Positions 1 through 8,555 of a DNA stretch of 40,913 bases are shown piece after piece. The position numbers were made by a program, and so were the translations under genes. Where the stretch lies: NCBI GenBank assembly GCA_903927605.1, contig CAIYNT010000280.1, positions 1-40,913 of the forward strand, in the 5' to 3' direction. Every line of letters begins with the position of its first letter. Positions within the stretch are counted from its first letter, which is position 1. The notes below the pieces were generated by a model, which did not search any database, was not told the origin of the DNA, and saw nothing but the letters and a program-made list of their open reading frames with translations. The DNA comes from an uncultured Holophagaceae bacterium. GTDB lineage: Bacteria; Acidobacteriota; Holophagae; Holophagales; Holophagaceae.

Positions 1-240
1 CGGCCTATTTGGTCTTGCTCCCTGGGGGGTTTGCCGTGCCCGTCCTGTTGCCAGTCCGGCGGTGGGCTCTTACCCCACCGTTTCACCCTTGCCTGATCCG
101 CTTGCGCGGCCATCGGCGGTTTCTTCTCTGTTGCACTTTCCGTCGGGTCGCCCCGCCCTGGTGTTACCAGGCCCAGCACCCTGCGGAGCCCGGACTTTCC
201 TCTGCCCTTGCGGACAGCGACGCCCTGATCCACAACTCCA
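1..240 (-). ncRNA. rnpB: RNase P RNA (bacterial type A), 3' end cut off
   Basis: This is the catalytic RNA of ribonuclease P, which matures tRNA 5' ends. Read on the minus strand it carries the family's conserved blocks in order: AGAGGAAAGTCCGGGCTCC, CAGGGTGC, a GGTAACACC loop, CGACGGAAAGTGCAACAGA, AAGGGTGAAACGGTGGGGTA, GGGCACGGCAAACCCC and GGAGCAAGACCAAATAGG. The P3 arm is a short hairpin (CTGTCC-GCAA-GGGCAG), unlike the long P3 of Escherichia coli. The window begins inside the gene, so the 3' part (the rest of the specificity and P1/P2 closing strands) is missing. The 5' end, near 235-246, is estimated from the P1/P2 position relative to P3. Identity is secure; the ends are approximate. Confidence 0.95.
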
Positions 241-320
241 CGTTAGCACTTAATGAGCGTTTCGACGTGGGCCAGCTGGTGCGGCGTATCGCAGGCCCAT
301 CACCGATGCCCCTCCAGCGA

Positions 321-2903
321 TCATTCCGAAGGCAGAGGCATCAACCAGCCTTCCCGCTGCAGATCCTCAAGGATGGACCAGGCGGCGCGATAGGGATCAC
401 CCGTGGTGCCCCCCAGGACCTCGTCCCGCATCCGCACCTGGTATGGAACGAGATCCGGGTGGAAGGCGCCCGCCAGATCCGCGCCCGGCTGGAACAAGCC
501 CAGCAGCAGCGCTTCCGGATGGGGGTGGCCGATGCCGACCGCACAGAGCGTCATGCCTGCTGGGCCCTCTCTGGCACCGAGGTGGATGAGACGCTCCTGA
601 AATGAATGCAGCAGGACCGCATCGGCCCCGAGACCAAGGCAACGAACCGGTACTGGATCTGACGGGACCATCGCGGCATGGTCGTCTTCCGCCCAGGGAC
701 ACGGCGCGCGGTGCCCCCCGGTGGACAACCAAGGCAGAAGGCACTCATGGTGATGCCGATCATGGACCCAGCTGTGAGCAAGCCGGATCCACGGGTTGTG
801 CAAGCCTCCACCCTGGCCGGGCCCCATCCAGATCAACCTCTGGACCTCTGCAGTTCGGGCTCCAGCCTCCCGGAAGGGGTGCTCCCATAGATTGGGCTCT
901 ACCGAGAGTTCCAGTCTGAGTCCTGCCAGGAATTCCGGCAGCCCGGGGTAGGGATGGGGCAGCTTGATGCATACGCCCTCAGGGGTGATGCGCATATCCA
1001 GCGAGGGAAAACTGATCGCCAGCTGGCTCTCCTTGAGCAGGGCCAGCAGGGCGAGACGGTGGCTTTCGGTCCTCAGAGAGGCCCTGAGATGGAGATCCCA
1101 GGCCTGACCCGCCGGATCGCAGGTCCAGGATTCCAAGGCCGAAGCCTCGGGACGGTGGAGCGCATCCTGTCCAAGGACCAACAAACGCAGGCCCCCATCA
1201 GGATCGAGGCGTCCAAGGGGAGGCAGATCCTTGCTGCTCTGCTCAAGTCTCGGGCGTCGCTGTGCGCGGGCCCAGGTGAGGCCGTTCCACACGGCATCGG
1301 CCCCTTCTTGCGCAGCCAGCAGGTGAGACAGTCCCCCGGAGGTCACCTGCCGGTAGGCCTCGGTGCGCCGGACCTCCTGGTGACGGGCCAGGATGTCCCA
1401 GATCTCATCTATGTTCTGCCGGCTGAGCTGGGCCAGACCGTCGCCGACTTCCGCCAAACGCTTACCCATCCTGGATAGGCGCTCTTGCTCCGGCGTGAGT
1501 TTGGCCTCCACACTCCATTGCCGACCGTGGGCGGATTCCAGGGCCATCGCCCGTGCGCTGACCTCATGCAGGGAGAGCTCTGCCCGCTCGGAGGACTGAC
1601 GCACCTGGTCCACCATCCCCAGATGGGCCTCCAGGGCGCGCTCCAGGTCCTGCCCATGTTGGTCCATGTGCCCGGCCGTCCTCAGCAGTTCGTGGACTTC
1701 CGCGAGAAGCTTCTGTGCGACTTCCTGGAGATCCCACAAGCCTGCGCTCTCGCGTTCCAGACCGTGCTGGTAGTCGCCCAGCATTCGCTCCATCCCGGTG
1801 GCACCCTCGGCGGTCTGATCGGCCAGGAAGCGCAGACGTCCGCCGATCGCCGCCAGCCCGGCGCTTCCCGATTCCTGCTGGGCGAGGATGGCGGCATTTA
1901 CCGCCAGCAACCCCGTCTGCTGAGCCACCTGATCGAGTTCCTTCAACGAGCCCTGAGCCCCCCCGAAGGAACGGATCCGTGTCTGTGCCTCTTCGCGAAA
2001 ACCCTCCATGCGGCGGGCCAGGGCTTCGGTCTGGTCCCGTACGCGATCTGCAGACTGGCGCAGCTTGCGCAGCCATTCCGTGCGGGCCTGTGCGTCCTCC
2101 ACGAGCCTGGACGTATGGGCCACAAGCCCCTTCGCGGAGAGGTTCAGCCGAGCCCCCTGCCGTAGGCCCGCATCGGCCAGCCGCCTCAGGGCATCCTCCT
2201 CACGACGCAGTCGCGGGAAGGTGTCCTGGAGCTCTTCCAGGTGATTCTCAAACTGATCCAGTCCTGCCTGCAACTGTTCCAGCGTGCCCCGGAAGGCCTG
2301 TCCCTGCATCCTGGACTGATCTGCTCGCAATCGGTAGTTCAGCTCGATCTGGTCGAGCCGAAGGGTGTTCTCAAAGGCAGCCTTCAGATCCCACCCCAGG
2401 GATTCCAACCGGGCACCACCTTGAAGGCAGAGTTCCGCCTCGACCTCATGCTGGTGCTGGATCGCCCCCAATAGGCCATCCAGATCCCTCCAGTCTCGCG
2501 CCATCGCCCACCGGAGGTCCGCCAGTTCTGAGCGTTGCCTCTGAACGTCCTCGATCACACCATTCAAAGCCCCTGCCAATTGGTGGTCCCGTTCAGAGAG
2601 ACCCTCCGGAATCAACTGCGGTTTCCGCTCGCCTTGATGGATCCGCTGGACCCAGTCTGCGAGCGACCCGTCCCTGGTCAGCCGAAGCTGCCAGTCCCAC
2701 CAGTGAAGACCCGTGTGCAGAAATCCCGCGGCCACCATGATCAGAAGGGCCCCCTCCACCGGGCTGAGGGCTTCGGAATGGCGGAACAGCAGGTAGGCTA
2801 ACGCCCCCAGGAGCAGGAGCGGCACCAAATTAATCGGGATCCTGGCCCCCGACACCTGGTTCCAAACGGATCCGATCCGTCCCATGCCCCGTTTCTCTTC
2901 CAT
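321..2903 (-). CDS. MCP-like coiled-coil membrane protein with a degenerate chemoreceptor signalling tip
   Basis: An 860-residue protein. Two hydrophobic segments near residues 23-41 and 47-66 are separated by only a few residues, so there is no periplasmic sensor domain. A long, mostly helical cytoplasmic region follows. Residues 329-366 resemble the chemoreceptor hairpin tip: QTGLLAVNAAILAQQ followed by GLAAIGGRLRFLADQ, against the canonical QTNLLALNAAIEAARAGE and GFAVVADEVRKLA. Several otherwise invariant Glu and Arg residues are changed. The last 330 or so residues (from about 530) match nothing I recognise. It lies downstream of recO (38-bp gap) and upstream of rnpB on the same strand. 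The start is uncertain: a GGAGGAG sits 15 nt upstream, and Met7 is an alternative. A receptor-like scaffold is plausible; a chemotaxis role is not shown. Confidence 0.8.
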   Translation of the reverse strand: MEEKRGMGRIGSVWNQVSGARIPINLVPLLLLGALAYLLFRHSEALSPVEGALLIMVAAGFLHTGLHWWDWQLRLTRDGSLADWVQRIHQGERKPQLIPEGLSERDHQLAGALNGVIEDVQRQRSELADLRWAMARDWRDLDGLLGAIQHQHEVEAELCLQGGARLESLGWDLKAAFENTLRLDQIELNYRLRADQSRMQGQAFRGTLEQLQAGLDQFENHLEELQDTFPRLRREEDALRRLADAGLRQGARLNLSAKGLVAHTSRLVEDAQARTEWLRKLRQSADRVRDQTEALARRMEGFREEAQTRIRSFGGAQGSLKELDQVAQQTGLLAVNAAILAQQESGSAGLAAIGGRLRFLADQTAEGATGMERMLGDYQHGLERESAGLWDLQEVAQKLLAEVHELLRTAGHMDQHGQDLERALEAHLGMVDQVRQSSERAELSLHEVSARAMALESAHGRQWSVEAKLTPEQERLSRMGKRLAEVGDGLAQLSRQNIDEIWDILARHQEVRRTEAYRQVTSGGLSHLLAAQEGADAVWNGLTWARAQRRPRLEQSSKDLPPLGRLDPDGGLRLLVLGQDALHRPEASALESWTCDPAGQAWDLHLRASLRTESHRLALLALLKESQLAISFPSLDMRITPEGVCIKLPHPYPGLPEFLAGLRLELSVEPNLWEHPFREAGARTAEVQRLIWMGPGQGGGLHNPWIRLAHSWVHDRHHHECLLPWLSTGGHRAPCPWAEDDHAAMVPSDPVPVRCLGLGADAVLLHSFQERLIHLGAREGPAGMTLCAVGIGHPHPEALLLGLFQPGADLAGAFHPDLVPYQVRMRDEVLGGTTGDPYRAAWSILEDLQREGWLMPLPSE

Positions 2904-2941
2904 GGGGGTTCCATCGGCTCCTCCGCACCGAAAGAAAAGAA

Positions 2942-3679
2942 TTAGACGGAACGCCAGAGCACGTCGTAGCTTCTCAGCCCACCGCCCAGTTCCTGGAGCA
3001 GCCGGGCTCTGAGGAGGGCCGTGACCGCCTGTTGGGCTTCATCCGCAATGTCCACTCTGGGGGCGGCGTCTGCGCCGCTGAGTCGGAGGCTTCCGAGGTA
3101 ATCCCGGCTTCCGGCAGGCAGGGATTCCACGGGATCCACCGGAGTGCAGACGGAGCAGCACCACCCTACCTCCGGACTGAGGATGACGAGCGGGGCCGTC
3201 TCGTTCCCGCACCGGCCGCAGGCGCGGGGATGAGGCAATAATCCCATGCAGTGGAGCAGCCAATGCTCCGCATAGGCGAGAATGCCGAGGGCATTGTCGG
3301 GATCAACCTTCAATGCGCGTCCGCAGACGCTGAGCAGGCGGTAGAGCCGATCGTCCTCCACCCCCTCCCGGGCCACCCGGTCAAAGAGATCCGCCAGGCA
3401 GGCCATAACCAGGCTGGAGTCCAGGTGTCCCAACGTGAGCGGGCTGAAGCTCAGTTCACAGCGGGTGACACGTTTCAATTCAGTCTGTTCCTTTCCGAAG
3501 AAGCTGACCCGCACCATGCTCAGGGGTTCAAAGGCCGCCACCCACTTAGCTGTGGGTTTCTTCACACCCTTGGCCAGGCCCGACAGTCGCTCACCATGCT
3601 CGGATAAAAAGGACACCACCGCCCCGCCTTCGGCGAAGGGCACGGCTTTCAGAACGATGGCCTCGCAAGTCCGGATCAT
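2942..3679 (-). CDS. recO: DNA repair protein RecO
   Basis: RecO anneals ssDNA and helps load RecA at gaps in the RecFOR recombination-repair pathway. The 245-residue protein has the N-terminal OB-fold signature (MIRTCEAIVLKAVPFAEGG, then SEHGERLSGLAKGVKK) and a helical C-terminal domain. That domain carries a zinc-type cysteine set, CGRC at 154-157 and CCSVC at 174-178. The open frame extends 169 codons further upstream, but that stretch is antisense to the Spy-like gene and looks non-coding. The family N terminus fits the Met at 3679 exactly. A GGAGAG lies immediately before the ATG, closer than usual. The gene is followed on the same strand by the MCP-like gene. Confidence 0.93.
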   Translation of the reverse strand: MIRTCEAIVLKAVPFAEGGAVVSFLSEHGERLSGLAKGVKKPTAKWVAAFEPLSMVRVSFFGKEQTELKRVTRCELSFSPLTLGHLDSSLVMACLADLFDRVAREGVEDDRLYRLLSVCGRALKVDPDNALGILAYAEHWLLHCMGLLPHPRACGRCGNETAPLVILSPEVGWCCSVCTPVDPVESLPAGSRDYLGSLRLSGADAAPRVDIADEAQQAVTALLRARLLQELGGGLRSYDVLWRSV

Positions 3680-3766
3680 CTCTCCAGTCTGCCCGGATTC
3701 AACCTCCGCTCCAGATCCGTGTCTCACTAAACGAGGCCGTTGAACAGCCCTCACCAGGAGGCACCC

Positions 3767-4216
3767 ATGACATCCCTGCTCCGGTCCACTTTGATGCTCG
3801 CCCTGCTGGCGCTCCCGCTGGCGGCCCAGTCCGGATCTGGCCGCGGCCCCCGCGCCGAACGGATCAGCCAGGCTCTGCACCTGACCGAGGTTCAGCAGAC
3901 CAGCATCCGGACCATCCGGGATAAACATCATTCCGACCTGGTCCTTCGACGGGACGCAGTCAAGCATGCCGGGATCGACCTGCGGACGGCCCTCCAGGAC
4001 GCGGCCACACCGGAAGCCAAGCTCCGTGCCCTCTATGACAAGGCTGCCGCCGCCCGGTTCGACATGATCCTGGCCCAGCGCTCGGTGCGGCTGGAAGTAC
4101 AGGCTGTGCTCACCCCCGAGCAGCGGGCCCAAGCCGCCGAGATGCGCGGTTATGCCCGGACGAGGATGCGCGAGCGCAGGCACCACCGGCCGATGGATGG
4201 CTGGATGGCTGGTTGA
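3767..4216 (+). CDS. Spy/CpxP-like periplasmic protein
   Basis: A 149-residue exported protein. A hydrophobic signal peptide (about residues 1-20, ending LPLAAQ) precedes an all-helical mature part. It carries the two LTxxQ motifs typical of the Spy/CpxP fold, LTEVQ at 39-43 and LTPEQ at 115-119. Members of this family act as periplasmic chaperones or envelope-stress sensors, and some bind metals. The C terminus is rich in Arg, His and Met. The ATG at 3767 follows AGGAGG at a good distance and is preferred over a TTG nine codons upstream. It diverges from recO with an 87-bp gap. The exact role (chaperone or metal-linked) is not resolved by sequence. Confidence 0.8.
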   Translation: MTSLLRSTLMLALLALPLAAQSGSGRGPRAERISQALHLTEVQQTSIRTIRDKHHSDLVLRRDAVKHAGIDLRTALQDAATPEAKLRALYDKAAAARFDMILAQRSVRLEVQAVLTPEQRAQAAEMRGYARTRMRERRHHRPMDGWMAG

Positions 4217-4237
4217 TCCGAACGGCGCCGATAGACT

Positions 4238-4259
4238 GGGGGGATGCGCGCATCCCCCC
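4238..4259. repeat. Perfect 22-bp palindrome over a start codon
   Basis: Six G, then ATGCGCGCAT, then six C form a perfect inverted repeat. The ATG of the transglutaminase-like gene (4244-4246) lies inside it, and no separate purine-rich ribosome binding site is visible upstream. In RNA it could form a GC-rich hairpin sequestering the start codon and the G-run. As DNA it could be an operator. It also lies just downstream of the Spy-like gene's stop codon. Confidence 0.7.
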
Positions 4260-6001
4260 TTCTCGTGCTGTCCTTCACATGCCTGACCCTCCTTGGCCAG
4301 GCGGCTCCACCCCGGACCTTCCGGCAGTGGCTGGGGGGACAGGAGGTTGGCGGTTCCACCCTGGAAACGAGCCTGGACGGGAAAATTCGAGAGGTCCGCT
4401 CACGGGAATGGATGGTGCTTTCCCGAATGGGCCAGGAAATCCGCCAGGAAGTGCGCGAGACCGCCAGGAAGTCCCCCGAAGGCCAATTGACCTTCACCTG
4501 GCGCCTGCAACTCTCCTCTGAGCCCTACGAAGGCCGGGCCGAATGGTCCCCCCGCGAGCCGGGCGCCCTGTCCATTCAGCCCACCCATGGTTCCGCCGTG
4601 CAGAAGGAGGTCCCGACCGGTGCACTCCTCTGGCCCGAAGACCTGGACTCTCTTTTGAAGGAGGCCGCCCGCCTGGGCCGAGCCGTCCAGGCCACCACCT
4701 TCTCCTTCCCGGTTCAGCAATGGAGCACCCTGCAACTGGAGCCCCAGGGGGCAGCCCCCCTCCCTGGGTTTCCAGACACGGTACGGTTCACCGGGGAGGA
4801 ACAAGACGGCTCAGCCACTTCCCCAGTCGAAGTCTGGATCTCACCTGTTGCGGGAGAGGTCCGTCAACGAACGAAGCTGGGCGGCCTGGAGGTGCTCACT
4901 CAGCGCTCTGAGCTTCCGGCCCCTATTCCAGATAGCAGCTCCGGTGAGGGTTTTTTCGAACGGACCCTCCAGACGCTCCCACCCCACCCCTTCCAGCCTT
5001 GGATCAGGGACCTTGTCCTGCGGGGGGAGGGATCTCTGCCCAGCCTCCCCGAGGACGCCCAACAGACGCAGCTCTCCAAAGGAAGATGGCGCCTGCGACG
5101 GGCGGCTCTGCCAACTCCGGCCGAGGCGGCCCAACTCCCCATCCAAGGCACACCTCCTCCCGATGAAGTCCGTTTCCTGGCTCCCAGCCCCCTGGTCCCC
5201 TTCCAGGATCCAGCCTTCGACGGGCTGATCCGTCGCATGGCCCTTCCCCCGGGGCTGTCCCGCTGGAAGCTCGCGCGCCGGGTGAACACCTTCGTCTTCG
5301 AGTGGATCACCGAGAAAGATTTCACGGTGGGCTTCGCCTCGGCCCTGGAAGTCTGCCATCACCCACGGGGGGACTGCACGGAACATGGCGTGCTTGCCGT
5401 GGCACTGCTGCGGCGCCTGGGTGTCCCGGCCCGGGGCGTCACCGGCTGGGTGGGCCTGGGTGAGCTGCTCGGGCTGCACTTCTGGGTGGAGGTCCACCTG
5501 AAGGATCGCTGGGTGCCCATCGATCCCACCTTCGATCAAGCTCCGGCTTCTGCTCTCCGTATCAAGCTTGGAGATACGGATTTGTCGGATCTGGGGAGCG
5601 TCGGCTGGGAAGGAGCTGCCCTTGCCTTCACCGGTGTGAAGTGGACTCCGGAACAAGAGGGGACAGTGACTTGCCTCGGCGACCAGGTCACAGGGCCTGG
5701 TCCTATGCAACTGTGTCTGCCTCGAGGCCACTGGGAACTCCAGCACGGGGTGCTGCGGCTTCGCACGTCCGGGGGCGGTCCCTGGCAGGTCCAGGCTGTG
5801 AATCGGCCCAGTGAAGCCCAGCTCAAGGGGGCCTCCCACCTGGCCGGGGCACGCACCCTCAGACAGGGCTGGTGGAACGCCGCGTCGCGCATGCTGTGGA
5901 TGGATCTGGGCGAAGGCCGATGGCTCCAGCTTGGGGGCGTGTCAGAAACCGAGGCCTATAACCTCCTGGATCAGTTGCTGACGCCCACCAGTTCCTCGTG
6001 A
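4244..6001 (+). CDS. Secreted transglutaminase-like superfamily protein
   Basis: A 585-residue protein with an N-terminal signal peptide (about residues 1-21). A long N-terminal region (about 25-310) is mostly beta-like and unrecognised. A transglutaminase-like (papain-fold) domain spans about 320-435. The catalytic triad is visible: Cys378 in GDCTEH, His412 in LHFWVEV and Asp427 in PIDPTFD. Such domains act as proteases, peptide cyclases or amidases as well as true transglutaminases, so the substrate is unknown. About 150 further residues follow. It starts 27 bp after the Spy-like gene, possibly in one transcript. Its 3' end overlaps the convergent MarR gene by 31 bp. The ATG is embedded in a perfect palindrome. 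Confidence 0.85.
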   Translation: MRASPLLVLSFTCLTLLGQAAPPRTFRQWLGGQEVGGSTLETSLDGKIREVRSREWMVLSRMGQEIRQEVRETARKSPEGQLTFTWRLQLSSEPYEGRAEWSPREPGALSIQPTHGSAVQKEVPTGALLWPEDLDSLLKEAARLGRAVQATTFSFPVQQWSTLQLEPQGAAPLPGFPDTVRFTGEEQDGSATSPVEVWISPVAGEVRQRTKLGGLEVLTQRSELPAPIPDSSSGEGFFERTLQTLPPHPFQPWIRDLVLRGEGSLPSLPEDAQQTQLSKGRWRLRRAALPTPAEAAQLPIQGTPPPDEVRFLAPSPLVPFQDPAFDGLIRRMALPPGLSRWKLARRVNTFVFEWITEKDFTVGFASALEVCHHPRGDCTEHGVLAVALLRRLGVPARGVTGWVGLGELLGLHFWVEVHLKDRWVPIDPTFDQAPASALRIKLGDTDLSDLGSVGWEGAALAFTGVKWTPEQEGTVTCLGDQVTGPGPMQLCLPRGHWELQHGVLRLRTSGGGPWQVQAVNRPSEAQLKGASHLAGARTLRQGWWNAASRMLWMDLGEGRWLQLGGVSETEAYNLLDQLLTPTSSS

Positions 6002-6474
6002 AGCCCGCCCTGCTGGACACAGTGGTCGCGGAGCTTTTCCAGGTGGCTGGCCATGGTCAGGCATTCCTCCTCGTCGCAGCAACTCGTGAGGCGAGCCGCC
6101 ATGGTCTGGACCGGCTCATCCAGCCGGTCCATGAGACGACGGCCCTTCGGGGTGATGACCACGCGGCTCACCCGGCGATCCTTGGGATCCGCCACCCGCT
6201 TCAGCAGCCCTTGCAGTTCCAGGCGGTCGACGAGGCGCGTGACGTTGGCGAACCGGTAGATCATGCGGTGTTCGATCTCGAAGATCGGATGGCCCTTGGT
6301 GGGTCCCCCACGCACAATGCGCAGCACGTTGTACTGCTGGATCGTCAGCCCGTGGGCCTCAAACAGCCGCTCCTGGACGCGGACGACGGCCTCGCGCGTC
6401 AGCATCAGCTGGAGCATCAGCTGCACGCCTGGCGCGGGCAGTTTGGACATCTGGAGTTCTTCTTGTAGGGACAT
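5971..6474 (-). CDS. MarR-family transcriptional regulator
   Basis: A 167-residue winged-helix regulator. The central region matches the MarR family: a helix pair followed by LTIQQYNVLRIVRG, a recognition region with FANVTRLVDRLELQGLLKRV, and the wing DPKDRRVSRVVITPKGRRL. These dimeric repressors usually respond to small molecules or oxidants. Two adjacent Cys in the C-terminal dimerisation helix (TSCCDEEE) are a possible redox or metal site, but this is inference. The ATG at 6474 has GAGG seven bases upstream and is preferred over the TTG at 6501. The gene is divergent from the Uup-type ABC-F gene with a gap of about 72 bp, which may be its target. Confidence 0.88.
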   Translation of the reverse strand: MSLQEELQMSKLPAPGVQLMLQLMLTREAVVRVQERLFEAHGLTIQQYNVLRIVRGGPTKGHPIFEIEHRMIYRFANVTRLVDRLELQGLLKRVADPKDRRVSRVVITPKGRRLMDRLDEPVQTMAARLTSCCDEEECLTMASHLEKLRDHCVQQGGLHEELVGVSN

Positions 6475-6546
6475 GGGTGCCTCGGATGAGTTTGGGGGCA
6501 AGGATCAACCCATCCGTGGGATTCTGGAAGGTCCTAGGAGCCGTTC

Positions 6547-8475
6547 TTGCCATCCATCGCCCTGAGTTTGATCAATGTCACGAAACGATATGGCGCGACA
6601 GCCATTTTGGACGGACTGAGTTTCGGTCTCTTCCAGGGTGAGAAGGTCGGTCTCATCGGCCGCAATGGCGCTGGCAAGAGCACCTTGTTCCGCCTGCTGT
6701 CCGGCGATGAAACTCCCGATGCAGGCACCGTCGTGGTCACCCAGGGGCTCCGGATCGCCCGCCTCAGCCAGGAACCTCATTTCGCATCTGGAGCCACGGT
6801 CCGCCAGGCCCTGGAAGCAGCTCTGGCGGACCATGCCGCCTACCTGGCCCGGCATCGGGAGATCCACGACATTCTCCATGGCGCAGGAGCCGAGGCGGAA
6901 GCCCGACTCGTGGACGAACTGCAAACCATCGAGCATTGCCTGGATCACTGGGGCTGGGATCTCCTCCCCCGATTGAAGGCCGCTGCCACCACTTGGGGCC
7001 TGGCCGACCTGGACGCGGAAGTGGAATCCCTGTCCGGAGGGTGGCGGAAACGCGTGGCTCTGGCCCAGGCCTGGCTCAAGGAACCGGATGTGCTGGTGCT
7101 GGACGAACCCACCAACCACCTCGACCCCGAGCAGGTGGAGCGGCTTGAGGCCTGGCTCCTGGCCTTCGAAGGCGCCCTGCTGCTGATCACCCACGACCGC
7201 CATCTGCTGGACGCGGTGGCGACGCGGATGCTGGAGTTGGAGGAAGGAGCCCTTCGCAGCTACAACGGCGGGTACAGCGACTACCTCCTGGAGAAATCCG
7301 ATCGTGAGTTCCGTGAGGCCCGGCTCACGGAGCACATGCAGAACCGTCTGCGGCGGGAGATGGCCTGGTTGAGGCGAGGCGCCAAAGCCCGCACCCGCAA
7401 GTCCAAGCTCCGTATCGAGGAGGTGCTGGATCTCAAAAGCAACGTGGAGGACCGGACCCGCCTGGAGGTCCGCCTGGGGTTGGCCTTCACCAAGGGCGGC
7501 AACCGCAGCGACGCGCTCATCCGGGCCGAAGGGATCCAGTTCGCCTATCCAGGTGGTGGCGAGTTGCTGGGGAATCTGGATCTCAGCCTCCAGCGCGGCA
7601 TGCGCATCGCCCTGCTGGGGCCCAACGGATGCGGGAAGTCAACGCTCCTGAAGGTTCTGCTGGGGGAACTGGAGCCGACCCGGGGTGAGGTGGGCCGCCA
7701 TCCTAAGCTCGCCGTAACGGCCATCTCCCAGGGTCGCGGCGAACTCGATGGCCTTCGCAGCATCCTCGACAATCTTGCAGATCGCGCGGCCATCGTGGAA
7801 ACCGGCAATGGCACCGTGCTGGCCCATGTCTACCTCACGCGCTTCGGGTTCCCGGTGGACCAGCAGTCGCGACCATCCGCGACCCTCAGTGGCGGGGAAC
7901 GCAACCGCCTGCTCCTGGCGAAGGCCATGCTTGGTCCCGCGGACCTGCTGGTATTGGATGAACCCACCAACGACCTGGACATTCCCACCCTTCAGAACCT
8001 CGAGGAGGCCTTACTGGAATTTGGCGGAGCTCTCCTCCTGGTGAGCCACGATCGATTCTTCCTCGACCAAGTGGCCACTCATACTCTGGCCTGGAACGAA
8101 AGCGGATCCCCTCGCTGGGAGTTCTACGAAGGACCACCTTCCACTGTGCGCAGCCTGCGGCAGACCCGCGCAGCGGAGCAGACGTCCGTTAAGACAATCG
8201 CTTCCCGCGGGGTGACTCGCCTAGAGATTGCCAAATCCAGGAAAGCAGGCCTCTCGCAGAAAGAGCAACGTCGTCTGGCGGAGGTCGAGCAGGCGCTGGC
8301 CGCCCACCAGGATCGATGCATGGAGCTAGATGTGATCCTCGCTGATCCCTCAGCCTTCCTCCGTCCCGACAGCCCTGGGCACCGAGCCCTGAAGGACCGG
8401 GATACCACCCAGTCCGACCTGGAAATCCTGGAATTGGAATGGCTGGAACTTGAGGAGAAGCGGACGAGCGATTGA
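6547..8475 (+). CDS. uup: ABC-F family ATPase, Uup type
   Basis: A soluble twin-ATPase of the ABC-F family (642 residues), which acts on ribosomes rather than in membrane transport. ATPase 1 has Walker A GRNGAGKST, signature LSGGW and Walker B DEPTNHLD. ATPase 2 has GPNGCGKST, LSGGE and DEPTNDLD. A basic linker with the arm region lies between them. The last 90 residues form a charged helical hairpin (SQKEQRRLAEVEQAL to LELEWLELEEKR), as in the Uup C-terminal domain. The start is TTG, with AGGAG placed nine bases upstream. It diverges from a MarR regulator. Assignment to Uup rests on the C-terminal domain and the DEPTNDLD motif. Confidence 0.88.
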   Translation: MPSIALSLINVTKRYGATAILDGLSFGLFQGEKVGLIGRNGAGKSTLFRLLSGDETPDAGTVVVTQGLRIARLSQEPHFASGATVRQALEAALADHAAYLARHREIHDILHGAGAEAEARLVDELQTIEHCLDHWGWDLLPRLKAAATTWGLADLDAEVESLSGGWRKRVALAQAWLKEPDVLVLDEPTNHLDPEQVERLEAWLLAFEGALLLITHDRHLLDAVATRMLELEEGALRSYNGGYSDYLLEKSDREFREARLTEHMQNRLRREMAWLRRGAKARTRKSKLRIEEVLDLKSNVEDRTRLEVRLGLAFTKGGNRSDALIRAEGIQFAYPGGGELLGNLDLSLQRGMRIALLGPNGCGKSTLLKVLLGELEPTRGEVGRHPKLAVTAISQGRGELDGLRSILDNLADRAAIVETGNGTVLAHVYLTRFGFPVDQQSRPSATLSGGERNRLLLAKAMLGPADLLVLDEPTNDLDIPTLQNLEEALLEFGGALLLVSHDRFFLDQVATHTLAWNESGSPRWEFYEGPPSTVRSLRQTRAAEQTSVKTIASRGVTRLEIAKSRKAGLSQKEQRRLAEVEQALAAHQDRCMELDVILADPSAFLRPDSPGHRALKDRDTTQSDLEILELEWLELEEKRTSD

Positions 8476-8555
8476 TCCCGTCACATCTTCGCGATCAAGA
8501 ACACCGCCTCCGGAGCTTTTCGCTACCCTGGTACCTGGACTTTGATGGAGTGCCC

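Noticed and set aside
1..605. Plus-strand open frames at the left edge.
   Set aside because: They lie across rnpB and the 3' end of the MCP-like gene on the other strand and have no coding features.
3680..4186. N-terminal extension of RecO by 169 codons.
   Set aside because: It is antisense to the Spy-like gene, has biased composition, and the known RecO N terminus begins at 3679.
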